The notes under the pieces were generated by a model. That model made no database searches. It saw only the letters and a list, made by a program, of their open reading frames with translations, and was not told the DNA's origin. A DNA stretch of 64,000 nt from Anthopleura xanthogrammica (lineage: Eukaryota > Cnidaria > Anthozoa > Actiniaria > Actiniidae), in NCBI GenBank assembly GCA_964019055.1, contig OZ025208.1, forward strand, positions 10,360,005 through 10,424,004, given 5' to 3'. The position numbers and the translations under genes were made by a program. Shown piece by piece: positions 12,487 through 45,493 of the stretch. Within the stretch, counting starts at the first letter, position 1. Each line of letters starts with the position of its first letter.

Positions 12487-13597
12487 TTTCTGTTAAAATA
12501 GCAAGTGAATTTCAAAATAAGTATTATTTAACAGTGATTCTGAATCGAGAAACACAGAAATAGGACTGATCCAAATAATCGCAAATTCAAAACAAGACTG
12601 AACGTAACAACTAAGTAACGAGACTGATGAAGAAACTCGAGCCAGCAAATTAACGATGAACAATTAAGTCGAAATAATACGTATTTTAATAATACATACA
12701 TATTTCTAAAGAATAAAGTAAACACAGTTATACAATAAAACCGTAATTATGATACAAGTTATCTACTAGTCGTAACTAAAAAGTTATCCAAGATAGATAG
12801 CTAGAAAGTTAATTTACAATAGTCATCATTAACACAAAAACAAAAGAAGAAGAAATAATGAACAGTGGACAAACCTAAATGAACGATAGAACGAAACGAA
12901 CAAGCTGAACCATATATATATATATATAGACTATTTAATGAGCGTATCCGTTTTGCAATCTACACTACCGAATCCTGCAATCTGATTGGTCAAAATATGG
13001 TGCAATTTAGACATTAGTTGCACTTTTTTGGACCATGAATTGCATCATTTTGTTCATCATCTGATCGGAACCAATCACGAGAGAGAAATGTCATTTTCTA
13101 GGCAAAAATATCAAGGAATCGATTTGAGTGGTAAGCTCGCCGCTTTTTGACAATTTTTTTTTTGGCAAAACAGCTGGAAGAGAAGCCACCATAGATAAAC
13201 AAAAAACTTTACTAATATTTTCGGGGCCAATTTTAACGAGCTGACACGTGAGATTGACAAAAGTATCTTTTGGAAGTAAATGCTTTGAAGTAATTTGTGA
13301 ATATTTTTTAATACTTTTTCTTTAAATTTTTTCCTCAGTTATTAATATTCCTTCGTAACTTTGAAGTTCATAGAATTACGAAATTCATAGTCTTATAGCC
13401 GTTTTTGAGGGCCGTATGTTGAATAAATCTTGTAGTTAAATCAAATAAATGTGATACCTCTAGTCTTCAAATCAAATCAAATATCAAATCGATCTGTTTT
13501 GTTATCCTTACACTGATGATGGCAGTAGTTTGTCAAAATTAAACCTTTCGTGTTGTTTCTCAAAATTTCCAATATTCACTTCCTTTCCCGCTGTGCC
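12487..13597. other. Upstream region of the GPCR, no gene seen
   Basis: AT-rich DNA with a short (TA)n tract near 12910. It may contain the GPCR promoter and 5' untranslated exon. No coding potential was recognised. Confidence 0.4.
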
Positions 13598-13680
13598 TAG
13601 TCTCCTTTGCAGCCGTTTTTAGTGTCGGTCTCAAATCCTTCCCCTGAGACCGACACTAAAAACGGCTGCAAAGGAGACTA
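13598..13680. mobile_element. Perfect palindromic foldback element (MITE-like), 83 bp
   Basis: Two 36-bp arms, 13598-13633 and 13645-13680, are exact reverse complements around an 11-bp loop. The ends read TAGTCTCC...GGAGACTA, so a TA target duplication with GTCTCC termini is possible. A degenerate relative lies at 10711-10793 and a one-armed relative begins near 17264. Perfect arms imply a young insertion or ongoing gene conversion. Confidence 0.85.
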
Positions 13681-13967
13681 CGCTGTGCCGTGTTTCGTTC
13701 ATTTTAGAGTCCTAGAGACTGACAAAACAATAAAAAGCAATTACATGAATGTTTTCAAATCTTAAGAGAAAAAAGTATCATTTTAGTTCCATCCCCAGAA
13801 ACTTATAAAAGACCCACAGTATATATAAATGATCACAATTGATTGACTCAGTCTCGTTTCTAGAACCGCTATTCTTTACTGCGCATGCTCGTTTATATAA
13901 TGAATGCATTAAAAATTTTAATCACCGATCTTTCGCAGACATCCTTAGGGCCGACACGCAGCTTCTC

Positions 13968-14260
13968 TCCCCACGATGTGGCATATCATTAGAGTTGGCT
14001 TATAATTTTCTATCGTAGGTTTTGATTGGCGTCTCGAAAAAGAATCCACCTGATTTCGATTGGCTCATGTTAACAATGGTAAGGAATGTTCATGCAACGC
14101 CTTACCCCCCACGATGTCGAATTTCATTAGAGGTGGCTCGAAATTTTCTATTGTAAGTTTTGATTGGCTTCTCGAAAAACAAGCAGCCTATTTCCATTGG
14201 ATAATGTTAACAATAGGTAAGGAATGTTCACGCTCTCTCCAACGATGTGGCACTGATTTC
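13968..14260. repeat. Diverged tandem repeat, about 136-bp period
   Basis: About two and a bit copies of a unit that carries CCCACGATGT, TTTCATTAGAG, GGCT(T/C)(A/G)(T/A)AATTTTCTAT, TTTTGATTGGC and GTAAGGAATGTTCA. Copies begin near 13970, 14106 and 14240. No coding value was assigned to the open frames that run through it. Confidence 0.65.
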
Positions 14261-15698
14261 ATCAGAATATTTATCTTACTTATTTTATTTATTTCATTGC
14301 AGTTTTCAAAAAATTCTTTCACTATTTCTTTTATTTTTCTTATTGATTATTTCTAGATTTTTTGCTTTTGTTTTTGCAGTTATGATCGAGGTCAATAAAG
14401 TAGTCATACAAGCGAGGCTAAATGATCAATAAATGATGTCTAAAAAATATTTTTTGTTGTATTATATTTTTGGTTCCAATTTCGCTAGACAATCAAAAAA
14501 GATGCCAAATTTGACGAGAATCGGTCAAATAGCAGATGAGATGTTGCCATTTGAATATTTAATTTCCCCATACAAATCACTGTATTTTTGACTCTGTTCA
14601 ATGTTTGGAACAGAGCCGAAAATAAAGTGATTCGCAAGGGGCACAATCAGGAATTCTATATAAAAATGGCCTGCTATTTGACAGATTATCGTTAAATTTG
14701 GTGTATAAATACGTCTTTTTTTGTAAATTGGAAAGCGAAAAATGTTAAAGCCAAAATCTATTTTTTCGCAACCCCCCACTTTCTAAAGGTATTTTCGGAC
14801 CCATCCACTTCGCGCATCTCGTTTTTTACCCTTTATTTGCGTTGTTTTGAAAATTTACCTAAATAATATCTTAATCTGAATCCTTTTCTATAACTTAACA
14901 AAGTATTTATTTCAAGCTACTTTTGAGGTAAAATAGGACATCTTTTGAAACATGCTAAGCTTTTCACTACCCGACTTTTCACTACGCGGTTTTGTCTCAA
15001 AACAACTTTGTAAAAATGAATCAATAAATAATTAAGTTGACATCTTTCTTCCAAAATCAATTCGAAATCGGTCTTAGGGCCACTGAGGATTGCAAAGACA
15101 AGTAGACAAGTAGACAAGTTTCAAGTGGATGTTCAAAGTACTAGAACCCAGTCCTGCGCGGACAGGAATTGTGATTTTTGACAAAAATTGGAGTACGGTG
15201 ACCCCCTAATTTTTCTTTTTATTCAAGGCTGCACTTACTATTTTTGCGACTTAGATTCTAAAATACAATATTCATTGATTGAACTGCACAAATTTTACAA
15301 AATATGCAACTCTATCTAAATCAAGTAGCCGGATGGTTACAAGCACTTTAAGCATGAAGTTAATGTTTGATCGAGCCGATAATTTAGTAAATAAACTTTT
15401 TTTAACTTGTCTTGTATTTCAATTTTGTCTTTGACGAAAACCGTCAAACTTCCAGGTGATTTCACTTCTCTCACCCACCCCGAACGAATTAGCCAATCAG
15501 CGAACACTCACTTTCAGTCGCATCTCCATATTTCCTTGTTCCAGGTTTTAGAGCTTGATTAACAGTAGCTAGCTCTTACTCGAAAATAAAGAAACTAAAA
15601 CTAACTCGTGAAATGATTCACCAAATATCTTTTAGAAATAACACATTTCAGTGTTTTTGATGGAAATATTTCGTGTTGACAAGAGATATATATAGGAT
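14261..15698. other. Gene-free AT-rich DNA
   Basis: No gene, RNA gene or clear element was recognised. Open frames are short and of low complexity. Confidence 0.4.
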
Positions 15699-15795
15699 AT
15701 TACATGGTCGCGCGGAGATACGAATTTTATCTTCGAGTGTTGAGATTATATCAGCACGAGAAGATAAAATTCGTATCTCCAAGCGGCCATGTAAT
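15699..15795. mobile_element. Foldback element with ATTACATGG termini, probable part of a larger MITE
   Basis: Left arm ATTACATGGTCGCGCGGAGATACG... and right arm ...CGTATCTCCAAGCGGCCATGTAAT pair over about 40 bp with a few mismatches, and both include GAATTTTATCTTC. A second, outer pair (TTTATTATATGAAAT near 15802 and TTTCATATAATAA near 15968) suggests that the element extends to about 15985. No coding capacity. Confidence 0.7.
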
Positions 15796-15989
15796 GTTCT
15801 GTTTATTATATGAAATCTTCAATGAAAAATAACGGAGAATTTGAGACTTGCTGAGCAAAAAGTCGAAATTTGACACCGTCAGTGTTGATATAAATCGTAT
15901 CCCCACTGGCCACTGGTGGGAGTGGGGATATCAATCTTATCATTTTGATGTCACTAAATATCACACTTTATTTCATATAATAATAGAAA

Positions 15990-17263
15990 ATACTTGGAAA
16001 TTTTCGCTGTGCATTGCGAAAAAACCCGGGAGGCCTTTCACCCTTCGTTTTGAAAATCATATCTCGAGTGGTTTTTAGTTAGATCATGAAATATCACACA
16101 GATTAAGAGTGTTGGACTTTTCTGAGACTTATAATGTAGTGGATTCAATTGTCAATAGCTTTCAGTTAGAAAAAAGGGTTTGAGCACAGGGTCGTCTATA
16201 AAAAGATCACGATGGACTGTGATTGGTTAGAAAATTAATGCCGCTCAGCTGGCTGGAAGCGATGCTTTAAATTGCTCACTGGTTATGACATTAATTTACC
16301 TTTGACGAAGAACACTAAAATTTTGGTTGCTTCGACAAAAAGATCTTAATTGAGCTTTCAATTAAAAAAAAAACCATTTTAATAAAAAACGTCTCGATGA
16401 AAAACAAATAAAACATAACCGAGTCAAAAGCAAATAAAATAAAACCAAACGACCAAAATACAATACAATACAATACAATACAATACAATACAATACAATA
16501 CAATACAATACAATACAATACAATACAATACAATACAATACAATACAAATACAAATAAAAGTGAAAACGAACAAAAAACAAAAAAAAAAAGGAATAATTA
16601 AAATAAATAAAATGAACAAAAAATATATAAAATATCATTTGAGCAAGGAAAATAAAAATGATTATGTATTACACGTGCACACATACAGAAAACAAACAAA
16701 ATGAGGAGCAACGAAAGAGTAGCCTAGAGCATCCTTTTTATGTTTTTAATGATCTCCAGGCAGTCATGTCTCTAACTGAAGGAGACGCAGGTTAATTTTT
16801 CCTAAATTTCGAGTCAAAGACAACGATATTTTTAAACAAGCACAGAACTTAGAACTTAAAACTTAACTTTCCGTTAGAATTTTATTTAAAAAAAACTAAT
16901 TTTGTATGGAGAAAAGCGAGCAAAAATGATCAAACTCAATGCAACGAAAAAAAGCTATACTTCAGACAAAATTGTCAACAGAAGCTGCTTGGTCCCTGTC
17001 AACACATATTCTTATCCCTGTATCATACCTTTATTCACTGACGTTCTAGCCTTGTCTGAATTAATTGTGAATCTGTTGATATGGCGAAGATAAGTGGTTG
17101 AAGTTTCTTCTGGTTATTCAGACTTGGTTTCACACATAAGTCGCGACTGAGAATTCTCTATCCATGGCAAAGAGGTAAAAAGAGAGATAGTTAAGTGTTT
17201 GACTTGTAGCAAGTCTAATGGAACCTAAAGATCACTTTGTGTTAAGCCACCGTAATATCAGTG
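15990..17263. other. Gene-free DNA with a pentanucleotide microsatellite
   Basis: The only clear structure is an (AATAC)n run at about 16457-16549, flanked by A-rich simple DNA to 16640. Apparent Tyr-Cys-Ile repeat proteins on the minus strand are translations of this microsatellite. No gene was seen. Confidence 0.6.
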
Positions 17264-17300
17264 TAGTCTCTTTCGCAGCCGTAATTAAAGTCGGCCCCAG
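17264..17300. mobile_element. One-armed relative of the 13598 palindrome
   Basis: TAGTCTCTTTCGCAGCCGTAATTAAAGTCGG matches one arm of the perfect palindrome at 13598-13680 with a few changes. The opposite arm is not found and the sequence runs into a different inverted pair. Confidence 0.5.
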
Positions 17301-17336
17301 ATCCTCCCGGGCCCTTCTCACTAATCGGGAGGATGT

Positions 17337-17536
17337 GACACGGGTGAAAAACGCACTGCGCATGCTCGGAAGTTCGTCGTGTTTACAAAGAAAACCATTG
17401 GAGATTTACCGGCGTTTAGTAAACCTCTAAAGTTAAGGCCGTTTGTGGAAAGTTAGTGCTTGTTGTTTTCTTTCCCTGGTCATATAATACAAAAGAAATT
17501 CGCATAATACAAGACAGTGCGTTTTTCACCCGTGTC
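17337..17536. mobile_element. Element bounded by perfect 22-bp inverted repeats
   Basis: GACACGGGTGAAAAACGCACTG at 17337-17358 is exactly reverse-complemented at 17515-17536. Both ends are flanked by GGAGGATGTG-like sequence. The 156-bp interior has no coding capacity. This resembles a small non-autonomous DNA transposon. Confidence 0.7.
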
Positions 17537-18700
17537 GGAGGATGTGCTTTGATCTTACGAGTGGAGTGAAGTGTTTTTTTCTGACCTACACTTCCAATAA
17601 TTTACAACCGGCTACTAAAAGGTATAGGTTTTTTGTTGGCCGGATTTTGGCTGATTCTATGGTTTCACTTCAGCCTTTTATGGTTTCGCTTCAGTCTTTT
17701 ATGGAGCTTTAAAGTGTGACGTCAATCCTATGCAAAAACCGCTTCCGGGTTCAAAACGAAATAAAGATTTTTATTTATGACAGGATTTGCCAGGAAACTA
17801 TATTGACAAATTAGTATATATAGTTGGTATGTATTGTTAGTAGATCTCAGTACTACCATTTACTTTGGTTAATATGATATATAACAAGTGTTGGCAGCCT
17901 TCGCTGAAAGATTAAAACTATATGTCCTATATTCCATTTTTAATCACCTAAGAACAGAAATGACACCAACTGATAAAATATATAATTTAAATACAAAATA
18001 CTAATATCAAATCCAACCTCAACTTGAAACTATCGTTTCGTGATTGTGAATGCGAGCCGATCAACACCACGTCTTTTTGGTTAGCCGTTTTTTTGGTTGA
18101 TGTTCTGGAAACAAGTTTTGCATCACGCTGTGAGGACAGGCGAAAAAATGGACCTTAAAGTGGCTGATATTTTCCTTCTGCGCTTTGAACGATGAAAAAG
18201 TTGTATTCGCACCTCCGGCTCTAAAGCTCCGTTTACCCTGGCGATTTCTGAGGCGTTTTTTGAAAATAAAATAAAATATAAATTTTGTCTTATGCTTCTA
18301 AAGAGACATTTGTCCAGGTAATCTTGGTGTCTGGAATAAAACTTTAAAAGTTAATCCTTTACCATTCTTTACTATGACCAAAATCGCCGCAAAAAATGCA
18401 CCTCAAATAGCAGCAAAAATGTGTAATCGGGTGTAAACGCTACCGCCTTATCTAAAACAAAAATATTAAAAAGGTGAAATTTTTTTATGGGCATGCAGTT
18501 GAAGAAAGAAGAAAGTAAAAAAACGTCCAGAAATCATCAGATAATTTCCTTCAAGTCTCGCTTCGCTTAGTTTAGTCTAATAAGCTTCCGGGCTTTTTTG
18601 AAGAAAGAATTTAAAAATATCTTCTGCATGGCCTTTACTCTACTCCTATTTTCGTCTTCTCTTACACCTAATACTTCTATCCTTAATAATCTCTTCAAGA
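17537..18700. other. Gene-free DNA with a dispersed repeat
   Basis: The segment at about 17701-17815 (GGAGCTTTAAAGTGTGACGTCAAT, then ATGACAGGATTTG) recurs in diverged form at about 45810-45915 downstream of the crotonase gene. No gene was seen. Confidence 0.5.
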
Positions 18701-18778
18701 TGTTAGTCCTGATGCCGTACAGTTAGTTTCAAATCATTCATTTTCTTACACCAAAGACTTTGATCTCTAATCTCTTTA

Positions 18779-19135
18779 GAAGCAGTTAGCCCAGTTCCTA
18801 TACAGGTTTTCTCGATTCAGTCACTCCCTTACACCCAAGACTTCGATTATAATCCATTAACAAGCAGTTAGCCCAGTTCCTATACAGGTTTTCTCGATTC
18901 AGTCACACCCTTACACCCAAGACTTCGATTATAATCCATTAACAAGCAGTTAGCCCAGTTCCTATACAGGTTTTCTCGATTCAGTCACTCCCTTACACCC
19001 AAGACTTCGATTATAATCCATTAACAAGCAGTTAGCCCAGTTCCTATACAGGTTTTCTCGATTCAGTCACACCCTTACACCCAAGACTTCGATTATGATC
19101 CATTAACAAGCAGTTACCCCTGATCTTATAAAGGT
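18779..19135. repeat. 82-bp minisatellite, about 4.3 copies
   Basis: Units start with AAGCAGTTAGCCCAGTTCC at 18780, 18862, 18944 and 19026, with a final diverged copy at 19108. Each contains ACAGGTTTTCTCGATTCAGT and ACCCAAGACTTCGATTAT. Copies differ by a few bases (ACTCCC versus ACACCC alternates between units), which suggests that a two-unit block was amplified. Confidence 0.9.
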
Positions 19136-19837
19136 TTTCCCGAATCTGCTCTAACACCGAAGAACCTTATATAAATATCAACTGACTGTTTCAAGTTTGT
19201 ATTTGTTGGACATGTGTGTTTTATGGTAACTGACCACAAGATCTACCTTAACTTGAAGTCTTTGCAGTACTTGTCTTTCCTTAGGTCGTCAGGAGAATGT
19301 GGAGAGAGAAAAGAACTGAAGCACCTTTTAAGGACGGTCTTTGGCCTTGCTCGCGGGCACCCCTCCTAAGCAAAATTTTGCGTGCGCTCGCTCATTGGGA
19401 TAACATAACATATTCATTCGATTGTTTAAATAGAGCATGAATTTAAAATGTTAAATAAGAAGTGTCGATTTTAGAGTGGTCTCATTGTCTCATAAAGTGT
19501 TTTTCATTAACCTGTGCTATGAAAGTGGAAATTTGAGAAAAAAAAGTGGTTAGTTACAGAATCTAGCTTAAAAAAAAAAAAATAATAATCACACACACAA
19601 AAAAGGTAAAGATACAGACTGCTACATTTTAATCTAACTGGATAATCTTTACATTTAGCATCCCATCTTCAATATTTTACAACTTGGAGAGCGTCTATTT
19701 TGTCTGCCAAATAGTCATGGTGTTCATTTGCCATCGGAAATTATGATATTGCAGTTGATTGCATTATTCCCCGACAACAGGTATAGCAACACCTTGATAA
19801 GCCCACGTCTTTGGACATCTGGCATGACAGAGTATGA
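19136..19837. other. Gene-free DNA
   Basis: Short open frames only. An A-rich simple tract lies near 19570-19600. Nothing recognisable. Confidence 0.4.
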
Positions 19838-20110
19838 TCCCCAAGGGGGAGAGGAGGGGATTCCAATGGTCTACTTGAAGCTCCTCAGTTGGACTCAATC
19901 CCACGATGAGCCAATATTTGGATCACTCTTCATCTTCTATGCATCATCTTCTATGAGAAAGTGAATTCCCGTGGAGGAGGGGAGGGTCTTCATATGGTCT
20001 ACATGATATTCTGTGAGCTCAATCTCCCACTATGGGCCAATTTTCTGGACAGATCGTTCTTTCTATGCATCTTGCCAAAGTAATATCCCTACGGGGGAGG
20101 GAAGGGTCGT
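19838..20110. repeat. Diverged tandem repeat, about 130-bp period
   Basis: About two and a half copies share GGGGGAG-(A/G)GGA-GGG, ATGGTCTAC, CAATCCCAC(G/T)ATG(A/G)GCCAAT and TTCTATGCATC. The open frames that cross it (about 78 codons) are repeat translations. Confidence 0.55.
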
Positions 20111-22186
20111 GAAATGGACTGCCAGTCCTTTCACTTCCAACTATAACACTCCCTTAGGAAGACAGTGGTGCAATCGGAACATTCTTTTATTTATACTACT
20201 TCATTTACTCCTGAAAAAAAAGAAGAAAATTCAGCGTTTTAGAATTTAAGAACACAGCCCTACTCGAAACATGTGGTCCTGTCAAATTATCGTTTTAAAT
20301 AACCCTAAAAAAACATATAGTTCGAAAACAAAGCAATTGTTTTCGCTTTTTAAATGGCTATTTCCTCTCTGACTGACGTGTCAAAATATTTGTAAAAACA
20401 CGAATCTTCCAATTTGAATATTGAAGAAAAAAATTGAACCAATGGTTACATAACGGTTTTCGTCCAAGTTGCTAGCACTGTAAAACTTTTTTTCCATTTA
20501 AAAAGCTCTTGAGAACGAAATTTCGACTCGATGTTTTAAGTGATTGTTAGAGCAGCACGAGTGGTTTGAGCTGGTAATTTGCCGCCTTCCACCGCCGTGT
20601 TTAATCCTCGGACACCCCACCATATGCGAGTAGAGTTTCATGTTGATTCGCTACTGTGCCTCGAGAGTTTTGAGCTCCGGGTTCTCCGATTTTCTCCATT
20701 CGCAAAAATCAATTTCTTTGCCAAAATTTATCATGGAAACATTTGTTAGACCCTGCATGGCTATAAGAGTATTACCCTTAGGGCAAGAGTCCCCCCCCCC
20801 CCCCCCAATTTATATCAATGAGTAGAGAAAGTTATATGTATAGAATGTTGAATGTTGTCAGGGGCGTACCCAATTTTTGAGTCGATAAATAACCCAGGAT
20901 TTTGGCGTGGAAGATGGGGGCAAAACCCGTTTTCAGAACATCAATAAAAAAAACGGCCAACTTAAAAAAACGGCTACCCTGGTTGTGGTAGTGTTTGGGT
21001 GTGTGAATTAAAGCGGGACACATCGGAAACCCAGCATTCGTACTGAATTTGTTCCGTTACCAAAAAAAAAAAATTGTTTTAATTTAACTAAACCGGGACT
21101 TAATTTTGCGCGAATCTACTTTAAAAAAAAAAAAAAAAGGCGAAACAATTCCCACTAATGAAGAGATTTCAATTAGTAAATCCTACAATGAAGACAAGCC
21201 GAGTCACGTTGCATCGTATCTCTTATGTAACAAATGTGTCAGCGATTTATTCGAAATAAAACGTTTCTCGAAACTTTACCATTCAGCGTGCCACACTGTG
21301 TCAATTATAGTGCAATTATTCGCAATTTGAGGGTAGCCCGATTTCGAAAGATATTTAGGAAAAACTGTTTTTCGAAGCTTGTTTATTGTTGCTATTGAAA
21401 CGTTGATAAGCATAAAAAGACCATCGTTCAAAACCTGCTTTCATCTCAGTCTAATATATGGGGAAAAGGGAAGTGTGACTCAAAAATACCTTGGAGCCAC
21501 CTTCAACTCGCTGGTATCGCATCAAAAACACTCAGATATTTCTGAATTTAGCACATGTAGTCGCTCAAACATTTACGCTTTTAACAGTGTATTCAAAAAT
21601 TAATTTTTGGAGTCGCGTTTGTCTTTACAGACTGATTTTCTAACAGTGACGTGTCATAATTGCGTCCACCTGTTCGCTCAAAAATTGATCAATATCTTTG
21701 AAACTTGGATTGTCTGCCGAGTTTGGAGTAAATCTATCTCGTGCACGCAAGTAGCGGCGCCACGAAAACATACCTAAAATCTTATCATAAAAATAATGCA
21801 TCGATCAGGGTTCGTGCTACATCTTCAAAACACAATTCAAGGACTTTTCAAGGTCCAAAATGACGATTGTCAATTATCAATTTTGTTTGATCGATAGAAC
21901 CTTGATCTATAGATTTTCTTCAAACTCGGCAGACAATATCACAACAATCCATTTACTAAGAATTTGAAATCTGAATCTTCTAAATTTTCCAATTTATTAA
22001 TTATTACGTTAATCAACTAGATTAGCTTTTCATTTATTTCTGAGTAACCTTTAGTTTTCGCAATTTATGCAAACAATAAAATACTTGGTAATAATGAAGG
22101 ATGGAAACACGTGATCAATTTTAGTTAATTATACGCCTGGGATTTTTATTTAGCCGTGTGAAGTTTGAATATTTTGAAATTATTAA
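20111..22186. other. Gene-free stretch that should contain the unlocated LRRC9 3' end
   Basis: A 14-bp C run lies near 20791 and A runs near 21060 and 21125. Because LRRC9 is transcribed leftward and its last recognised exon ends at 22502 without a stop, its terminal exon may lie here, but I could not single out a candidate. Confidence 0.35.
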
Positions 22187-22377
22187 TCAATTAATTAATG
22201 ATAATAACAATATTAACAACAACAACAACAGCAATAATAAAAATGATATTAATGATAAGAACTGATGATAGTGATAACGATGAGATAATGATAACGATAA
22301 TGCCGATAACAACAACAACAATAATAATGAAAAATGATAGTAATAGTGATAGTGATAATGATAACGATGATGATAAC

Positions 22378-22389
22378 AACAACAACAAC

Positions 22390-22476
<87 letters not shown>
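22378..22476. repeat. (AAT)n trinucleotide microsatellite next to an LRRC9 splice donor
   Basis: Roughly 30 uninterrupted AAT units, flanked by AAC- and GAT-rich simple DNA from about 22198 to 22496. It lies about 24 bp past the donor of the last recognised LRRC9 exon. Poly-Ile, poly-Asn, poly-Leu and poly-Tyr open frames here are artefacts of the repeat. Confidence 0.95.
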
Positions 22477-22478
<2 letters not shown>

Positions 22479-22501
22479 TGACAATAATAATGATGATTTA
22501 C

Positions 22502-43299
<20,798 letters not shown>

Positions 43300-43762
43300 T
43301 TCCTCATCTTTTTAATGATGGTTTTGAAAAAAAGCTTTATATTTGGGTTGTAAAGTACTGTTCCTCCAAAACAGCAACCTGCTTACTTGACAAGGAACAG
43401 CCGCCATCTTGGATTAGACTGAAACTCAAAACTGAGCCTTTTGATTGGTCCCTTGGTTGCTAGGAGTAACGCTTCTCAGGGACCGGTGCGCCTACAGGAA
43501 TTCTACCCCCTTTTGAGAAACCCCTAAATAATATAGTCCTTCATCAACAAAAATATTATCTTTTGTTATTTAGGCTAATTTTTGGTCCTAGGTTGAAAAC
43601 TAATGTATGAATGAAAAGATATTTTATGAAATTTGTTTTTATTTTTGATGTTTTATAATGGTCAAAGATCATGTTTCTCAAGGGACCTCGTGCTGATAGC
43701 GTGAGTAGGGTCTTGTTTGGAAGGAAAGTCAGGCGTGCAAGAGTCAGCCTTGTTTTTCAAAC
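43300..43762. promoter_or_regulatory. Divergent promoter interval between LRRC9 and the crotonase gene
   Basis: Only 463 bp separate the two start codons, which face away from each other, so the promoters must be shared or overlapping. CCGCCATCTTGG near 43400 is close to a YY1-type site and lies in a region that would be 5'UTR or core promoter. No TATA box was assigned. Confidence 0.55.
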
Positions 43763-45493
43763 ATGGCGGGTATCCTGACTAGATCTACACGATTTGCCTT
43801 TAGAATTCCACGCCTTGCAGCTGCGGCCACAAGGCTGAAGAACACTCTGGTGGAGAAAGAACAAATAGACAAAGTGTTGGTGGTCTCTATTGCCCGCCCT
43901 GAGAAGCGTAATGCTATCAATGTCGAAACTGCGAAGGAATTGTCCGAATGTTTTCAACAGTTCGAGATCGATGATTCAGTTTCTGTAGCTGTTCTTTGTG
44001 GCAAAGGAGGGCATTTTTGCTCTGGTTATGATCTTGAGGAGCTATCGACTAAAGATGCTGAGGATTATTTGAACCAGCTAGCACCTCCTGGAGAGGGCGA
44101 TGGTACTATGGTGGGTGCTATTTACCTCCTACACAAGCATAAATGATATTTGTTTTGATTAAAACACGAGGCGTCACGACAGTTCTATCATTTTGAATAA
44201 TTCCTTCTCCTTTTCTCTAGAAATCAAAATAACAAATTAATCAAATCAAAACACCTTTTTCTTAATTCTTTCAAAAGATAGTTTGTGTTTTGAGGTGTAA
44301 AGTAATACAATCCAGCTTCCTTGCATGAGCGTGCGAAACCTCACGAAACGTGGGTGGACCTGATGCGAGAACAATGGATGTGTATTATAAGCAGCAACAC
44401 TTCATAAACTCTATGATTAACTCAGCATGCGCGATAAAAAACAACACAAAATGCAGGGTTAAATTCTATGGGAACATAATAATTGATTTACCTTCATTAC
44501 TTACCTTTTGATGTTCTTTTTTAGGGTCCCACAAGACTAAAGTTGACCAAACCAGTTGTTGGAGCCATACAGGGACATGCTGTTGGAGGTGGCCTGGAGT
44601 TGGCTTTGATGTGTGACTTGAGGATTGCTGAGGAAAGCACGATTTTTGGTTTCTTCAACAGGAGATTTGGTAGGATTTTCAAAATGTCCAGTGTTTTTGC
44701 ATGCAGTGGTGCAAGAAACCATGCAACGGGATGGGCTGGGCAGGGGGAGATAGTGGGCCCTCTTGGTATATATTTTTGTATCATTTTTTGAGACCTTGAA
44801 AAGGTTGAGACTTAGATTTGAAGATATGAAAGACAAAATTGCTATATGTTTAAAAACTAAACCCTAGTTGGATCTGTGATTAAAAAAATTAAATAGTGGA
44901 TATCCCCCTCCTCCCAACCCCTCTGAGGTCCCTGTGCTTGTTTGTTGAACTGTAAGCAGTATGATTAAGGTGGCTCAACCCAGTTTTTCAGTAGCATAAG
45001 GTATCACTACTGAAAAACTAGGTCAAGCCACCTTAAAAACTCAACATTTTCTCAGAGTTTGAAGAAAGTCCAAGTTCAAAGGACAAACGTTTTTTTTTCA
45101 GGAGTACCTTTGCTTGATGGAGGTGCTGTGAGATTGCCATATCTGATTGGTCTGTCTCGTGCCCTAGACCTCATCATCACTGGCCGTGCTGTCAAAGCAG
45201 ATGAAGCTTTACATATTGGGCTAGCCAACAGAGTGGTTGGCAATGGTAATGCTATTGCAGCATCCATCAAGCTAGCCCAGCAGATCGCCAAGTACCCACA
45301 AGAATCATTGAAAGCTGATCGTAAAACAGCTTTTTACTCTGCTTACAATGCTGACTCTTTCTATGATGCTTTGACGTATGAGTATCGGAAGGGGGTCAAA
45401 ATTCCAACCATTAAGGACAGCATTGAGGGTGCCCAGAAGTTCCAGAAAGGGATTGGAAAGAAGGGTTCCTTTGATGAATGGTATGATCGTTAA
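43763..45493 (+). CDS. Mitochondrial-type enoyl-CoA hydratase/isomerase (crotonase) family protein
   Basis: Three exons: 43763-44110, 44525-44669 and 45102-45493, with GT-AG introns and matching phases (0, 1), giving 294 residues. Residues 1-27 are rich in Arg, Ala and Ser without acids, like a mitochondrial presequence. The crotonase fold is marked by RPEKRNAIN (45-53), the first oxyanion-hole loop GGHFCSGYDL (82-91), the second GHAVGGGLEL (133-142), and CDLRIA followed by FGFFNRRFGVP (157-167). In true enoyl-CoA hydratase two catalytic Glu are expected: the first (in FGxPE) is replaced by the NRR region, and the second aligns near Asp187. Classical hydratase activity is therefore doubtful; acyl-CoA binding is likely kept. 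Length fits the family. The start lies in TCAAACATGGCG, and LRRC9 is transcribed away from it 463 bp upstream. Confidence 0.9.
44965..45036. mobile_element. 72-bp foldback element in crotonase intron 2
   Basis: TTAAGGTGGCTCAACCCAGTTTTTCAGTAG and CTACTGAAAAACTAGGTCAAGCCACCTTAA are nearly perfect inverted arms around a short loop. It ends about 65 bp before the exon 3 acceptor. Confidence 0.85.

Noticed and set aside
16315..16638. Tyr-Cys-Ile-rich membrane-like open frames on the minus strand
   Set aside because: They are translations of the (AATAC)n microsatellite.
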